The notes beneath the pieces were generated by a model, which was given only the letters and a program-made list of their open reading frames with translations, did no database searches and was not told where the DNA came from. Shown here piece by piece: positions 7,117 to 8,461 of a stretch of 8,461 nucleotides of DNA. Source of the stretch: Candidatus Altimarinota bacterium (lineage in GTDB: Bacteria > Patescibacteriota > Gracilibacteria > UBA4473); NCBI GenBank assembly GCA_905478675.1, contig CAJQJI010000066.1, positions 1 to 8,461 on the forward strand, given 5' to 3'. The translations under genes and the position numbers were made by a program. The first letter of the stretch is position 1. Each line of letters opens with the position of its first letter.

Positions 7117-7144
7117 TTTATAAAGAAACGCAACCAAGTTGCAA
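7117..7144 (-). promoter_or_regulatory. Probable sigma-70 promoter of the CobW gene
   Basis: On the minus strand a -35 of TTGCAA (7144-7139) and a -10 of TATAAA (7122-7117) are separated by 16 bp. They match the consensus at 4 of 6 and 5 of 6 positions. Transcription would start near 7110, giving a leader of about 17 nt before the ATG at 7093. Operator 2 overlaps the -35 and operator 1 covers the start site, so the arrangement fits repression. It is a pattern match only. Confidence 0.45.
7130..7142. promoter_or_regulatory. Candidate Zur operator 2, GCAACCAAGTTGC
   Basis: Half-sites GCAAC and GTTGC flank three central bases. Its centre (7136) is 30 bp from the centre of operator 1 (7106), close to three turns of DNA, so both dimers could bind near the same face. 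It overlaps the proposed -35 of the CobW promoter (7139-7144). It is also 76 bp before the helicase ATG and could affect that gene. Confidence 0.6.
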
Positions 7145-7217
7145 GTAAATAGTGCCAAGAAGGCTCGCTTTTCCCTTTCTAAAGCCTACACTCGCCCGCG
7201 AAAGCTTAAATTTCAGC

Positions 7218-8459
7218 ATGCAATTCGACCAATTCAAACTCTCTAGTACCATTCAAAAAGCCATTAAAGATAAAGGCTATACCACGCCTACCCCGATTCA
7301 GGCCCAGTCTATTCCTTCTATTTTAGAGGGCCGAGACTTAATGGGATGTGCGCAAACCGGAACCGGAAAAACGGCCGCGTTTGCCATTCCTACTCTTGAA
7401 CGGCTTAACCAAGCTCGCGGTTCTGGCGACTGGGGCAAAGGCGTAAAAGCGTTAATTGTGACGCCAACGCGAGAACTGGCGATTCAAATTGATGAAAATT
7501 TCACCGCCTACGGAAAAGGATTAAACTTAAAAAATGCCGTTATTTTTGGCGGCGTTAAACAACACGCTCAAGTGAAACAACTTAAATCGGGCGTTGATAT
7601 ATTAATTGCCACTCCTGGCCGATTAAACGATTTGATTAACCAAGGCTATATTAAACTGGATAACCTAAAAATCTTTACGCTGGATGAAGCCGACCGCATG
7701 CTCGACATGGGCTTTATTCACGATGTAAAAAAGATCATCGCTAAAATTCCTAAAAAACGGCAAACCCTGTTTTTCTCGGCGACTATGCCCGACGCTATTG
7801 TCGGACTAGCCAACAGCTTACTTAAAAACCCCAAAAAAGTAGAAGTCGCGCCGGTTTCGTCCACCGCGGAAACCGTTGAGCAGCAACTGTATTACGTTGA
7901 CCGCGACAATAAACGCGCTTTACTACATCACATTTTACAAGACCCAGCGATTCCAAGTGCCTTAGTGTTTACGCGCACCAAATACGGCGCCGATAAACTG
8001 GTTCGATTCTTAGATAAAGCGGGCATCAAAGCCGCGGCCATTCATGGCAACAAATCACAAAACGCTCGTCAGGCCGCTATATCAAAATTCAAAGACAATA
8101 AATTAAAAGTGTTAGTCGCGACCGATATTGCCGCCCGAGGGATTGATATCAACGAATTAAGCCACGTGATTAATTTTGAAATTCCCAACGAACCCGAAAC
8201 CTACGTTCACCGAATTGGTCGTACTGGCCGGGCTAAAAATAGCGGTATTGCCATGTCTTTTTCTGACCGAGAAGAAAAGAAACACGTCGCCGCCATTCAC
8301 AAGCTCATTAATAAACAAATTCCAACGGTCGATGATCACCCCTTTCCTATGGGGTCAACCATTGTACAAGTCCCGGGCACGGAAGGCACAAATGCCCGCA
8401 TCAACGATCGCCCAAAACCACGTTCAAACCGATTTAGAGGCAACCGCAGACGACGATAA
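7218..8459 (+). CDS. rhlE: DEAD-box ATP-dependent RNA helicase, RhlE-like
   Basis: This is an ATP-dependent RNA-unwinding protein of the RhlE type, linked in other bacteria to ribosome assembly and RNA decay. I choose the ATG at 7218 (413 aa) rather than the in-frame GTG at 7152, because RhlE proteins begin right at MxFxxFxLS and the 22 extra residues look non-coding. Motifs in order (numbered from this ATG): Q-motif F6 to Gln28 (TPTPIQ), Walker A AQTGTGKT (45-52), PTREL (83-87), TPGR (132-135), DEAD (156-159), SAT (187-189), LVFTRTK (249-255), ATDIAARGID (301-310) and HRIGRTGR (331-338). The basic C-terminal tail ends in an Arg-rich stretch that probably binds RNA. It is complete with a TAA stop. 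It is divergent from the CobW gene and shares a 124-bp intergenic region with the two operators. I found no convincing promoter or Shine-Dalgarno for it. Confidence 0.93.
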   Translation: MQFDQFKLSSTIQKAIKDKGYTTPTPIQAQSIPSILEGRDLMGCAQTGTGKTAAFAIPTLERLNQARGSGDWGKGVKALIVTPTRELAIQIDENFTAYGKGLNLKNAVIFGGVKQHAQVKQLKSGVDILIATPGRLNDLINQGYIKLDNLKIFTLDEADRMLDMGFIHDVKKIIAKIPKKRQTLFFSATMPDAIVGLANSLLKNPKKVEVAPVSSTAETVEQQLYYVDRDNKRALLHHILQDPAIPSALVFTRTKYGADKLVRFLDKAGIKAAAIHGNKSQNARQAAISKFKDNKLKVLVATDIAARGIDINELSHVINFEIPNEPETYVHRIGRTGRAKNSGIAMSFSDREEKKHVAAIHKLINKQIPTVDDHPFPMGSTIVQVPGTEGTNARINDRPKPRSNRFRGNRRRR

Positions 8460-8461
8460 AG

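Noticed and set aside
7095..7119. A-rich/T-rich palindrome at 7095-7119 as a rho-independent terminator
   Set aside because: The stem would close on a one-base loop, and the site sits just before the cobW ATG, where an operator makes better sense.
7152..7217. GTG start extending the helicase by 22 residues
   Set aside because: The extension has no family counterpart and RhlE proteins begin at the MxFxxF motif, which matches the ATG at 7218.
7093..7217. Riboswitch or structured leader between cobW and the helicase
   Set aside because: I found no convincing conserved stem structure; the cobW leader would be only about 17 nt.
892..8459. Absence of TGA stops as a sign of recoded TGA (code 4 or 25)
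   Set aside because: All eight visible stops are TAA or TAG, but no gene has an in-frame TGA, and eight stops are too few; normal code fits.

Overview
This window reads as a bacterial chromosomal segment dominated by a zinc-acquisition cluster. Eight genes run on the minus strand from position 7093 to beyond the left edge. In transcription order they are a COG0523/CobW GTPase of the YciC/ZagA type, a Fur-family regulator (probably Zur), the zinc ABC transporter (binding lipoprotein znuA, ATPase znuC, permease znuB), an unrecognised 187-residue protein, an MscS-type mechanosensitive channel, and a CorA-family metal transporter cut by the window edge. One DEAD-box RNA helicase of the RhlE type runs divergently on the plus strand (7218-8459).

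The most interesting signal is regulatory. Three copies of the palindrome GCAACYWAGTTGC occur in the window and all flank the CobW gene. Two lie 30 bp apart in the CobW/helicase intergenic region, around a plausible sigma-70 promoter for the CobW gene. The third lies at the CobW/zur junction. They are the best candidates for the operator of the Fur/Zur protein encoded here. The sequence differs from the classic Bacillus, gamma-proteobacterial and AdcR-type zinc operators that I remember.

Working model (inference): when zinc is plentiful, Zur-Zn binds the operators and shuts off cobW and zur-znuACB. When zinc is scarce the genes turn on. ZnuA captures zinc outside the membrane, ZnuB/ZnuC import it, and the CobW/ZagA-like GTPase directs the scarce metal to client enzymes. 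Intergenic gaps are short (overlaps up to 59 bp) and I see no terminator between genes, so the unknown protein, MscS and CorA may be co-transcribed with the zinc genes.

Taxonomy is uncertain. The sequence is moderately A+T-rich and uses standard stops (TAA and TAG among the eight visible; no TGA). Almost no gene has a Shine-Dalgarno sequence. ZnuA has a lipobox, so it is a surface or periplasmic lipoprotein. Poor Shine-Dalgarno use and the style of the helicase suggest Bacteroidota or an under-sampled candidate phylum, while the CobW gene looks closest to Firmicutes YciC. I would not name an organism from this alone.
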